Made by a program: the position numbers and the translations under genes. Below the pieces are notes generated by a model, which was not told the DNA's origin, did no database searches, and worked only from the letters and a program-made list of their open reading frames with translations. Shown in pieces: positions 33,922-42,500 of a stretch of 64,000 nucleotides of DNA. Origin of the DNA: Akkermansiaceae bacterium UBA1315. Lineage in GTDB: Bacteria > Verrucomicrobiota > Verrucomicrobiia > Verrucomicrobiales > Akkermansiaceae. The stretch spans positions 18,668-82,667 of the forward strand of contig DBTN01000050.1 of the NCBI GenBank assembly GCA_002307065.1, written 5' to 3'. Numbering within the stretch: position 1 is the stretch's first letter; the number at the start of each line of letters is the position of its first letter.

Positions 33922-36090
33922 ATGGAACCCCGTTATCGTCTCAGACTCTATCTGTTGACCGCCCTGGTCCTGTTCGGATTCGGCGCTCTGCTGACGCGCC
34001 TGCATAGCTTTCAAATCGAACGACGTGCGGAGTTCCTCGAACAAGTTCCTGGAAACCGCATGGTCACGGTCCGCGAACCAGGCATCCGCGGCGAAATCAC
34101 CGACCGAAACGGCATCGCTCTCGCGCGAAATCTGCGCAACTACGAAGTTTCGTTTAACCTCGACGAAATTTACAAAGCCTACCGCCAGCAACACGACGAA
34201 GACCTCACCATCGACCGCCTGACGACCCAGGCCGGCCTTCCGCGCAAACGCTCGGAAAAAGACATCGTCACGATCGTCAACGAATGGACGATCAAACGCC
34301 TTCGCGATCTCGGTCTTGCGAAAAACTACAACGCCGGTGCGCTGCGGACCCATTTCCTCACCCACGGCGGCCTGGTTCCTTTCACCTACCGGGCCGATCT
34401 GACCTACGAGGAATTCGCCAAATTTGCCGAACACAACCTCGAACTCCCCGGCGTCTATATCAGCACCCGCGGCCTGCGCGAATATCCCTACGGCTCGCTC
34501 GCCGGTCACGTCCTCGGATATCTTAAGCAGTGGGAAAAAGGTGACATCCCGGAAAGCGCCGCCCGCAAATTCGACCACTACATCGGCGAAGAAAAAGGTG
34601 CCGCCGGCGTTGAGGCGACGATGGACGACATCCTGCGAGGACCAGAAGGCCGGAAAACCATCATCAAAGACGAAAAAGGCCGCGTCGTCAGCATGGCCGA
34701 TTACATCAAACCGGATGTCGGAGCCAAAGTGGAACTCACCATCGACGCCCGGGCTCAACTTCTCGTCGAAAATGTCCTCCGCAAAGCCGGCCGGGCCGCC
34801 GCGGTGGTGATGGACGTCAATACCGGCGAAGTCATCGCGATGGCTTCGGTTCCCGATTATGATCCGAATGCGTTCATTCCCAGCATCACCCGTGAACGGT
34901 TGAAAACCTACGACGCAAACAAACAGCTCGCTCCTTTCACGAACCGCGCGATTTCCAGTTTCGCTCCCGGTTCGACCTTCAAGCTGCCAACCGCCATCGC
35001 CGGAGCGCTCGAAGGCATGGCGACCCGGTCGTTTTCCTGCGACGGATATGTGCCTTACGGAAATCACAAAATCGGCTGCTGGATCTGGAACAAAAGCCGC
35101 GGACGGCACGGTTTGTTGACCTTGCCAAAAGCGATCCAACAATCCTGCAATCCCTACTTCAACAAATTGGCCAATACAATCGGTTCCAAAGCGATGGTCA
35201 CCGGTTTCCAACTCATGGGTTTTGGCAAACAGACCGGCATCGCCCTTCCCGCCGAAGAAGCCGGGGTGCTTCCTGGAAGCCGCAGTTGGTATGACTCCAG
35301 CCCGAATGCCAATATGACTCAAGCGCTCACCGCCATGCTTTCGATTGGCCAAGGTGACTCGATGGCGACCCCTCTCCAGGTTTGCGCGATGGTTTCCACC
35401 ATCGCCAATGGCGGGAAATATTATCAACCGCGCATCGTTAAAAAAGCGACCAGCAATGACGGCAAAACCGTCATCGGCGATGTGCCGAAGCTCGAAGTCG
35501 ACATCATCCAAGCGGGCGTTAAACCTTCCGATCTGGAACTGATCCGCAAAGGCATGTGGATGGCCGTTAACGAACCCGGCGGTACCGCGGGAAAAGTGAA
35601 AATCCCCAACATGGAGGTCGCCGCAAAAAGCGGAACCGCCCAGACCACCGACAACGGGAAAAAGTCGAACAACTCGTGGATCGCGAGCTTTGCCCCCTTC
35701 GAAAATCCGAGATACGCCGTCTGCGTCGTCGTTCAAAACGCAGGATCCGGCGGAGCGGTTTGCGGCCCGATGGTCAATCTCATCTATCGCGGGCTCTTCG
35801 CTCAAGATGAAGGATTGAAACTCCCGCTGCGCCCGCAGACGGAATACGCCGGCAATATGGACCGCTACGAAAAAATCGACCTCCCGGAAGATATCATGGC
35901 GAGCATCAACGCTACCGAAATTGATCCCGGCACCGATGAAGTGGGCGAAACCGGTGGCGAAGCCGATCTCATCACTCCACGGAATCCAGCCCCTGCGTCC
36001 AGCGCCGTCCTTCCGACGCCGACCATCACTCCAGACGTCGATGAAGACGGCACCGTGATCCCCCGCGCCAAACCGGTATTAGACCAATAA
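33922..36090 (+). CDS. mrdA: elongasome transpeptidase, penicillin-binding protein 2
   Basis: This 722-residue class B PBP has a membrane anchor near the N-terminus (LYLLTALVLFGFGALL), a PBP dimer domain (RGEITDRNGIALARNL) and the transpeptidase. The active Ser is S351 in FAPGSTFKLP. The later motif AKSGTAQT is the KTG-equivalent, written KSG here. By family it crosslinks peptidoglycan with RodA. The C-terminal 70 residues are acidic and Pro/Thr-rich, an extension of no clear function. No rodA gene is visible; the next gene is rng. Confidence 0.93.
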   Translation: MEPRYRLRLYLLTALVLFGFGALLTRLHSFQIERRAEFLEQVPGNRMVTVREPGIRGEITDRNGIALARNLRNYEVSFNLDEIYKAYRQQHDEDLTIDRLTTQAGLPRKRSEKDIVTIVNEWTIKRLRDLGLAKNYNAGALRTHFLTHGGLVPFTYRADLTYEEFAKFAEHNLELPGVYISTRGLREYPYGSLAGHVLGYLKQWEKGDIPESAARKFDHYIGEEKGAAGVEATMDDILRGPEGRKTIIKDEKGRVVSMADYIKPDVGAKVELTIDARAQLLVENVLRKAGRAAAVVMDVNTGEVIAMASVPDYDPNAFIPSITRERLKTYDANKQLAPFTNRAISSFAPGSTFKLPTAIAGALEGMATRSFSCDGYVPYGNHKIGCWIWNKSRGRHGLLTLPKAIQQSCNPYFNKLANTIGSKAMVTGFQLMGFGKQTGIALPAEEAGVLPGSRSWYDSSPNANMTQALTAMLSIGQGDSMATPLQVCAMVSTIANGGKYYQPRIVKKATSNDGKTVIGDVPKLEVDIIQAGVKPSDLELIRKGMWMAVNEPGGTAGKVKIPNMEVAAKSGTAQTTDNGKKSNNSWIASFAPFENPRYAVCVVVQNAGSGGAVCGPMVNLIYRGLFAQDEGLKLPLRPQTEYAGNMDRYEKIDLPEDIMASINATEIDPGTDEVGETGGEADLITPRNPAPASSAVLPTPTITPDVDEDGTVIPRAKPVLDQ

Positions 36091-36141
36091 TCTTTCTCCT
36101 AAACCCTAACCAACCCCTTTCCACCCTTCTCTTACCTACTT

Positions 36142-37731
36142 ATGATCCAACGTATCAAAAAGCTCCTCGGCATCGGCAAAGTTGATCCCACACGAGGGAA
36201 CAGCATTGTCGTCAACGTCGAACGCCTCGAACGCCGCGTCGCCCTTCTCGAAGACGGAGTCCTCGAAGAATACACCGTCGAACGCGAAGGTGAACAAAAC
36301 ATCGTCGGTGGCATTTTTAAAGGCCGTGTCAAAAACATCGAAGGCGGACTCAAAGCCATGTTCGTCGATATCGGCCTCGACAAAAACGCATTCCTCCACT
36401 TCTGGGACGCGATTCCCGCAGCCCTCGACGGCGGCCTCGAAGAAATTCAGCGCGAAGGCAAACAGAAGAAGCAGCAGAAAAAAATCACGTCCAAAGACAT
36501 CCCGGACATCTATCCAATCGGTTCGGAAATCGTCATCCAAGTTTCCAAAGGCCCCATCGGCACCAAAGGTCCGCGCGTCACGACGAACATCTCGCTGGCG
36601 GGCCGTTACCTGGTCCTGATGCCTTTCACCGAACAGTTCGGTATTTCCCGGAAAATCGAAGATCCGAAAGAACGCGCTCGCCTTCGCAAAATCGTCCAGA
36701 AACTTTCGGTTCCCGAAGGCATGGGCATCATCATGCGGACGATCGCCCAAGGCACCCGGGCTCGCCATTTCGTTCGCGACCTGGCGATGCTGCTGGAACA
36801 GTGGGACGAAATCGAAGAACGCCGCGCGAATTCGCCTGCCCCGGCCTGCATTTTCCAAGAACCCGGTTTGATCGAACGCACCGCCCGCGATTTTCTCACC
36901 GACGAGATCGACCAAGTCCTTTGCGACGACGCGGAAACCACGGAAATCATCCGTGAAATCGCAGGGAAAATCTCCCGTCGCGCCAAACGCCGCGTCCATC
37001 ACTTGCCGACCGCGACCCAACCGATTTTCGAACGGGTCAATATCCAGAAACAAATCGACGAAGCATTTTCCCGACAAGTTTGGCTGCCGTGCGGCGGTTA
37101 CATCGTAATCGACGAAACCGAGGCCCTCATCGCCATCGACGTCAATACCGGTCGGAACCGGGGATCGAAAGACGTCGATAAGATGATTTTCGAAACCAAC
37201 GTCGAAGCCGCCCAAGAAGTCGCTCGCCAGCTCCGCTTGCGAAATATCGGCGGTCTGGTCGTGGTCGACTTCATCGACATGCGCCATCGCAAAGACCAGC
37301 AAGCGGTCTACAAAGCGATGAAAGACCGGTTGAAGAAGGACAAGGCAAAGACCCAAGTCCTCCAAATTTCACCGATCGGTCTGATGGAAATGACCCGTCA
37401 GCGGCTCAACGAATCCCTCCGCGATTCGATGTACGAACCGTGCCCGTATTGCCAAGGCCGCGGCCGTGTGAAAACGCCGATGACGATGTCCGTCGAAATC
37501 CAGCGCCGTCTCAATACGGTGATTCAGAAGCATCGCGACTCGCTCGGCGATCTGATCGTCATCGTCAACAGCGACGTGCTCAACCGATTCAAAAGCGAAG
37601 ATGCGAAACTGCTGGTCGAACTCGAGCGCTCCCACTCCGGTCGCTTGATCTTCCGGTCTGATCCGACGTTGCATCGCGAACGGTTTGTCATCCTCGACGC
37701 CGCGACCGAGAAAGCCGTCGACCAAAGCTGA
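36142..37731 (+). CDS. rng: ribonuclease E/G family endoribonuclease
   Basis: This 529-residue protein has an S1-like domain early on (NIVGGIFKGRVKNIEGGLKAM), the DNase I-like catalytic subdomain with IDETEALIAIDVNTGRN (metal-binding Asp near residue 333) and the zinc-link CPYCQGRG near residue 434. By family it cleaves single-stranded AU-rich RNA and trims 16S rRNA. Absence of a long disordered C-terminal arm fits RNase G. Linkage to mre genes is a widespread arrangement. A 35-residue Lys/Gln-rich insert in the S1 part (REGKQKKQQKKITSK) is unusual but known in related phyla. Confidence 0.92.
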   Translation: MIQRIKKLLGIGKVDPTRGNSIVVNVERLERRVALLEDGVLEEYTVEREGEQNIVGGIFKGRVKNIEGGLKAMFVDIGLDKNAFLHFWDAIPAALDGGLEEIQREGKQKKQQKKITSKDIPDIYPIGSEIVIQVSKGPIGTKGPRVTTNISLAGRYLVLMPFTEQFGISRKIEDPKERARLRKIVQKLSVPEGMGIIMRTIAQGTRARHFVRDLAMLLEQWDEIEERRANSPAPACIFQEPGLIERTARDFLTDEIDQVLCDDAETTEIIREIAGKISRRAKRRVHHLPTATQPIFERVNIQKQIDEAFSRQVWLPCGGYIVIDETEALIAIDVNTGRNRGSKDVDKMIFETNVEAAQEVARQLRLRNIGGLVVVDFIDMRHRKDQQAVYKAMKDRLKKDKAKTQVLQISPIGLMEMTRQRLNESLRDSMYEPCPYCQGRGRVKTPMTMSVEIQRRLNTVIQKHRDSLGDLIVIVNSDVLNRFKSEDAKLLVELERSHSGRLIFRSDPTLHRERFVILDAATEKAVDQS

Positions 37732-37834
37732 GCCTGACAAACACGGCACATCCCCTGCTTTGACATTTGCGAAACGTCGGTGCAACCTCGGCGTTTCGTT
37801 CCCTGTTCTACTACCTTCCCTTTCCCATCCCACC

Positions 37835-39238
37835 ATGCCACGCAAAACCAAGCTTATCTGTACCTTAGGCCCCGCCACCGAATCTGAAGAAATGATCGGC
37901 AGTCTCATCGATTGCGGAACCAATGTTTTCCGTCTCAACATGAGTCATGCGAAACATGAGTGGGCCGCCGAGATGAGCCGCCGCGTCCGCCGCGAGTCGG
38001 ACAAACGCAATCTTCACATCCCGGTGCTTTTCGACCTGACCGGTCCATCGATCCGGACGGGTGATCTGCCACAGGCCTATGAGCTGAAAGAAGGTGACAT
38101 CGTCGAATTCCGCAAACAAGGCAGCGAACCGAAAATCCCGCTTTCCACCACCGTCAACTACGACGGTCTGATCGCCGACGTTTCCGAAGGAAATACCCTC
38201 GTCGTCGATAACGGCGTGCTGCTCATGCGCATCGACTCGGTTCAGGAGGATCGCATTCACTGCTTTGTGAAAACCCCTGGCACGATGGGTTCACGTCGCC
38301 ACATCAACCTGCCCGGCGTTCGCTTGAATCTTCCCGCCCTGACGGAAAAGGATCACAAGGATCTCGCCCTCGCCGTCGAGTGCGGTGCCGACTACATCGC
38401 CGGCTCGTTCGTGCGCGATGCTTCCCACGTCCGTGAGCTCCGCGAAGCGATGGAAGCTCTCGAAGGAGAAGCTCAAATCGTCGCCAAGGTCGAAGACCAA
38501 GAAGCCGTTCGCAACATCGATGCGATCATTCACGCGTCGGACGTCATCATGGTTGCCCGCGGCGATCTCGGCGTTGAAGTCGCTTTCGAAGAACTTCCCA
38601 TCCTCCAGCGCCGGATCGTCAAACGCTGCCACGAGCTTGGCACCCGCGTCATCGTCGCGACCCAAATGCTGGAATCGATGATCGTCAATCCGACCCCGAC
38701 CCGCGCGGAAGTCACGGACGTCTCAAACGCCGCCTACGAAGAAGCCGACTCGCTCATGCTTTCCGGTGAAACTTCGGTCGGCCGTTATCCAGAACGTTGC
38801 GTCGAAGCCATCGTCCGCATCGCCAACCGGATCGAACGCTCCGGCGGTCTCGGCTACGGACAAAACGTTCATTTGCGCGACGAGCGCCAAAAAGTCGCCC
38901 GTGCGGCCGTCACTCTGGCCGATTCCCTTTCCGAAGGTCTTTTGGTCGTGCTCACTCGCCGGGGCGTCTTGGCAAACCACGTCGCGATGCTTCGTCCGAA
39001 GACTTCGGGTTTCTACGCCTTCACCCCCAATGAACGGGTTTGCCGCCAGCTCTCGATGACTCGTGGCATCACTGCTTTCAAACTCAGCTTCGCTACCAAC
39101 ATCGAAGAAACGATCCACCGCTTGAGCGAATTTTTGAAGACCGAAGGACTGGTTCGCCCCGGCACGCCGATCGTGATCGTGTCGGACATGCTTTCCGGCC
39201 ATTTCGCGGCGAACTCGATTCTTTTGCACCACGCTTAA
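37835..39238 (+). CDS. pyk: pyruvate kinase
   Basis: This 467-residue enzyme converts phosphoenolpyruvate and ADP to pyruvate and ATP. The N-terminus MPRKTKLICTLGPATES, the nucleotide-binding NVFRLNMSHAKHE and the active-site stretch VIMVARGDLGVEVAFEELP are all standard, as are MLESMI and MLSGETSVGRYP. The start at 37,835 is the only one that suits the family; the open frame from 37,685 extends into the previous gene. The C-terminal domain is present, so the enzyme may be allosterically controlled. Confidence 0.96.
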   Translation: MPRKTKLICTLGPATESEEMIGSLIDCGTNVFRLNMSHAKHEWAAEMSRRVRRESDKRNLHIPVLFDLTGPSIRTGDLPQAYELKEGDIVEFRKQGSEPKIPLSTTVNYDGLIADVSEGNTLVVDNGVLLMRIDSVQEDRIHCFVKTPGTMGSRRHINLPGVRLNLPALTEKDHKDLALAVECGADYIAGSFVRDASHVRELREAMEALEGEAQIVAKVEDQEAVRNIDAIIHASDVIMVARGDLGVEVAFEELPILQRRIVKRCHELGTRVIVATQMLESMIVNPTPTRAEVTDVSNAAYEEADSLMLSGETSVGRYPERCVEAIVRIANRIERSGGLGYGQNVHLRDERQKVARAAVTLADSLSEGLLVVLTRRGVLANHVAMLRPKTSGFYAFTPNERVCRQLSMTRGITAFKLSFATNIEETIHRLSEFLKTEGLVRPGTPIVIVSDMLSGHFAANSILLHHA

Positions 39239-39251
39239 GAACGTCGTCATC

Positions 39252-39293
39252 ACCGGTTTTGTCGGATTCGTTGGAACAAACGGCAAAACCGGT
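39252..39293. terminator. hairpin after pyk
   Basis: A perfect 10-bp stem, ACCGGTTTTG/CAAAACCGGT, encloses 22 bases and starts 13 bp after the pyk stop. No T-run follows, so it may be a transcript-end stabiliser or processing site rather than a classical terminator. The stem ends are built from the ACCGGT palindrome that is frequent throughout the window. Confidence 0.5.
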
Positions 39294-39476
39294 CTGAAGT
39301 GCAGAGTGATCCGTCAGCAGGCGAATCGCGCGGTCGAGTCATTTAGACAAGGCCACCAAAGATCGCCTAACTCACTCATTTTCAGACCAATATTGGTCGG
39401 AGCCAAAATGGCACTGGATTTGCAAGAAAGAGACAACGTCGGTCATCACTGATCGCCGAACTCAACTCCTTTTATC

Positions 39477-39929
39477 ATGTCCAACGTTCCACCCTATCCG
39501 ACCGACCCTTCGCTCACTCCTCGAGATTCGCACAACCAAGACTTCACCCATACCGCCGCCCGCTCGGCACAAGAGTTGAAGGACGAAGCCAAAACCTCGG
39601 CCCAAGACATCGCTCAAACGACTCGTGACGAAGCCGACCGGCTGAAACGCGAAGTGACCCACGCCGCACAAACCGTCCGGCAGGAAGCGGCACAAAAAGC
39701 ATCCGAATTCAAATCCGAGGTCAGCGAAAAAGCCGACGTTTTTCGCCAAGCCGCCGCCGAAACAGCCACTCGGGTCCGCGAATCCGCTTCCCAGCGACTT
39801 CAAGAGACGGGTGAACGCGCGAAAGAGCTTCACGCGACCGGCGAAAATTATGTCCGACAAAATCCGACACAGGCGCTGCTTGGCGCAGTTGGCGTCGGTT
39901 TCCTCCTCGGACTGATGCTCCGCCGTTGA
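39477..39929 (+). CDS. ElaB/YqjD/DUF883-like membrane-anchored coiled-coil protein
   Basis: This 150-residue protein is almost entirely charged helix with a heptad-like Ala pattern (KDEAKTSAQDIAQTTRDEAD and similar). It ends with a single glycine-rich membrane helix and a basic tail, NPTQALLGAVGVGFLLGLML followed by RR. This is the layout of the DUF883 family (ElaB, YqjD), which anchors to the inner membrane by the C-terminus and binds ribosomes in E. coli. It is followed by a strong terminator, so it is monocistronic. Confidence 0.75.
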   Translation: MSNVPPYPTDPSLTPRDSHNQDFTHTAARSAQELKDEAKTSAQDIAQTTRDEADRLKREVTHAAQTVRQEAAQKASEFKSEVSEKADVFRQAAAETATRVRESASQRLQETGERAKELHATGENYVRQNPTQALLGAVGVGFLLGLMLRR

Positions 39930-39949
39930 TCATCAGATCCTTTTTCACG

Positions 39950-39988
39950 ACCCCGGGGCGAATCGATTTTCGCTCCGGGGTTTTTCTT
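39950..39988 (+). terminator. Rho-independent terminator after the DUF883-like gene
   Basis: The GC-rich stem CCCCGG.GCGAA/TTCGC.CCGGGG is followed by TTTTTCTTTT on the plus strand, 20 bp after the stop codon. Confidence 0.92.
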
Positions 39989-40023
39989 TTGATCCAACCG
40001 GTCGGATCGAACAGAATCGCAAG

Positions 40024-40854
40024 GTGCCTCCCACGCAACAGCCTATCCAATTGATCCATGGCGACTGCCTTGAGGTTCTCCCCGATTTGGAAACCGATCA
40101 CTTCGATTTGGTGGTCACCTCTCCTCCGTACAACCTCGGCATCGTTTACAATCGATTCAAAGACACTGCCCCGCGTGATGAATTTCTCGGTTGGTGCAAA
40201 CAGTGGGCTTCGGAAATCAAGCGGGTGATGAAAGAGGACGGATCGTTTTTCCTCAACATCGGCGCCGCACCCAAAAACCCCCTCCTTCCGCACCAACTTT
40301 TACTGGCACTCACCGACGGCGAGTCTCCGCTGTTTGTTCTTCAAAACACCTTTCACTGGATCAAATCCATCACCCTCGAATTGCGAACGGAAAAACCGGT
40401 TAGCGCCGGACATTTTAAACCCATCAACTCGAAGCGATTCGTCAATGATTGCCACGAATTCGTCTTCCATCTTACGAAAACCGGGAGCATTCCGTTAGAT
40501 CGTCGCACCGCTGGCGTTCCCTATCAGGATAAATCGAACATCTCCCGCTGGGCGCACACCGGTGGACATGACAAACGCTGCCGGGGAAACAATTGGTTCA
40601 TTCCCTACGAAACCATCAAATCCCGCGAAAAAAACCGACCTCATCCCGCGACATTCCCGATCGCCCTCGTCGAGCAGTGTGTTCGCATCCACGGCAAAGG
40701 AACTCAAACCCGGCTGCTCGATCCGTTCGTCGGCATCGGCACCAGCGCCCTCGCCGCAAAAAACCAGCAACTCGCGGAATTTGTCGGCATCGATCTCGAT
40801 CAAGACTATCTCGACATCGCCCGACAACGACTCGCCGATGGATCACATCGCTGA
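40024..40854 (+). CDS. solitary DNA methyltransferase, beta class (probably N4-cytosine)
   Basis: This 276-residue protein has motif IV first (VVTSPPYNLG) and motif I near the C-terminus (LLDPFVGIGTSALAA), followed by FVGIDLDQDYLDIA. This order defines the beta class; SPPY favours N4-cytosine, though adenine methylation is possible. The target recognition region lies between, about residues 100-210, with RWAHTGGHDKRCRGNN. No restriction endonuclease gene adjoins, so it appears solitary. The start is GTG at 40,024. Its 3' end overlaps the convergent small gene by 12 bp. Confidence 0.85.
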   Translation: MPPTQQPIQLIHGDCLEVLPDLETDHFDLVVTSPPYNLGIVYNRFKDTAPRDEFLGWCKQWASEIKRVMKEDGSFFLNIGAAPKNPLLPHQLLLALTDGESPLFVLQNTFHWIKSITLELRTEKPVSAGHFKPINSKRFVNDCHEFVFHLTKTGSIPLDRRTAGVPYQDKSNISRWAHTGGHDKRCRGNNWFIPYETIKSREKNRPHPATFPIALVEQCVRIHGKGTQTRLLDPFVGIGTSALAAKNQQLAEFVGIDLDQDYLDIARQRLADGSHR

Positions 40855-41169
40855 ACTCGATTCCGTTTCTCCGAAATGCTTCGTCAACTGGACGTCGATC
40901 ATTTCGGGAGTCATGCTGTTGAGTGCGTAAACCGTGATTTCTTCGCCATCATTTTCGACGTCGAGTCGTTCATAGATCTCATAGACCGTCGTCTCCGGCG
41001 GCACCGGATTCCCATCCGCGAGCGCTTCCTCCGGCGTCTCCGAATGCAGCTTCGGCAAGTGCGACTCCGAAGAAATCGGTTGTTCAAAAAGTGACGTGTC
41101 CACGCGGATGCGCATTCCGTCAGCACTGCCGCCGATAAAGAGACATTCCTGAGTGAGGTTTTCTGACAT
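40843..41169 (-). CDS. unrecognised small acidic protein
   Basis: This 108-residue protein begins MSENLTQECLFIGGSADGMR and contains ETTVYEIYERLDVENDGEE. No family is recognised. The composition (acidic, few aromatic residues, one Cys) suggests a soluble domain. It is convergent with the methyltransferase gene, sharing 12 bp, and has an ATG start. Reality of the gene is supported by length, normal codon use and the fit between neighbours. Confidence 0.55.
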   Translation of the reverse strand: MSENLTQECLFIGGSADGMRIRVDTSLFEQPISSESHLPKLHSETPEEALADGNPVPPETTVYEIYERLDVENDGEEITVYALNSMTPEMIDVQLTKHFGETESSSAM

Positions 41170-41225
41170 TTTTCAAAGTACCCCGTGAACCTCCGGATCG
41201 CAAATCCGTAAATTTCAAAAACCGG

Positions 41226-42500
41226 TCATGCCCTGCGAGCTTTCCTCAATGCAGGAATCATCGCCAGCCATGTGGTTCCCAAGGCGATGATGGCCGCCAT
41301 GGAAATCGCCAAACCTGCGGCACCTTCCATCACGAACCGGTCCGGATTTCTTAAAAGATCCACCACCGCGACACCGCCTAACAAAATCACTCCGATCGCC
41401 GCCAAACCAAACACGACCTGCCCAAGTTTGGAAGGATTCGTAAAAACCATCGTCGCTGGCAAACTCGCGACCATCAAAGCGCCACCGCCAAAAGTAAGCG
41501 GATTCATTCCAAGGGAAAAACCGGTGGCGAGTGACACCAGACCACCGAAAAATAACAGACCGACCGCCAAACCTTCGGCTTTTTCCCCTCGATCCAACGA
41601 CAACCGCGCCACCGGATCCCGAAGCAAAACAAAGTTCGCCAAGCCCGAAGCCAGCCACGTCCCGAAAAGAAAGACAAAATAAACCACCACCAACACGCCG
41701 ACCAACACCGGATGGATCATCTCCGCAGCCCATCGCAGGATTTTGAAACCGAAAAGAATCCCCAGCACCATGAGAAACCGGTTTCCCTCGCTGAATCGCT
41801 GCATGAAAAACGCCCATCGGAGAAACAACCGGTAAAACTTTGACCGCGCGCGATAGGCCTCCTTTAACCCTTCCCGAGCATGATTCAGATCCGGATCCAG
41901 ACGCAGCGACTCTTTGAAAAATCCCTCCGCTTCTGAAATTCTTCCCCGCTGCAACGCTCCCCAACCTGCATTCGCGAAGGAAAAGGCATTCTCCGGATCA
42001 CGCGCCAGGCGCCTGCGGTTTTCCTCTTCGGAATCGTCCAACCGGTTTTGCAGCCGCAACACATGCGCCAGCAAATTCGACGCCGTCTCATCATCCGGAT
42101 CGAGCGCCAAGGACTCGCGTGCGCATTCCTCCGCCTCTTTCCAACGTCTCAACGCGGATAGGACGATCGCCCGGGTATTCCATCCATAAACCGACTGCGG
42201 GTCCAAAGACACCGCAGATTCGGCAAGCGGAAGCGCTTCTTTTTCCCGATCCAATTGAGTGAGAATTTGCGCCTGCAACGCCAACGGAAAGGATTGATCC
42301 GGCAACAAACCCGTCGCCGTTTTTGCATCTTCCAAGGCGAGCTTCATCGCCCCAGGAATTTCAGACCGGTTTAGCGCGAGCTCAATATACAAATCCGGAT
42401 TATCGGGAAAATGAGGAAGCTGACGCTGCAGCAGCACCACTGCTTCTTCATATCGCCGATGCTGACGCAAAAGCTGGGCCCGGGAAAAATCGTCACTCAT
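41226..42500 (-). CDS. TPR protein with C-terminal membrane domain
   Basis: This 424-residue protein has an N-terminal stack of about six tetratricopeptide repeats (EEAVVLLQRQLPHFPDNPDL, EAEECARESLALDPDDETA, EAEGFFKESLRLDPDLNHA). From about residue 240, six or so hydrophobic helices follow. TPRs bind partner proteins; the membrane part is unrecognised. The gene overlaps the preceding AAA+ gene as ATGA, and both carry TPRs. A membrane receptor for the AAA+ partner is inferred. Confidence 0.7.
   Translation of the reverse strand: MSDDFSRAQLLRQHRRYEEAVVLLQRQLPHFPDNPDLYIELALNRSEIPGAMKLALEDAKTATGLLPDQSFPLALQAQILTQLDREKEALPLAESAVSLDPQSVYGWNTRAIVLSALRRWKEAEECARESLALDPDDETASNLLAHVLRLQNRLDDSEEENRRRLARDPENAFSFANAGWGALQRGRISEAEGFFKESLRLDPDLNHAREGLKEAYRARSKFYRLFLRWAFFMQRFSEGNRFLMVLGILFGFKILRWAAEMIHPVLVGVLVVVYFVFLFGTWLASGLANFVLLRDPVARLSLDRGEKAEGLAVGLLFFGGLVSLATGFSLGMNPLTFGGGALMVASLPATMVFTNPSKLGQVVFGLAAIGVILLGGVAVVDLLRNPDRFVMEGAAGLAISMAAIIALGTTWLAMIPALRKARRA

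Noticed and set aside
33859..35805. 648-residue minus-strand open frame
   Set aside because: It is the antisense shadow of mrdA; codon bias of GC-rich genes keeps the opposite frame open, and the product has no recognisable motif.
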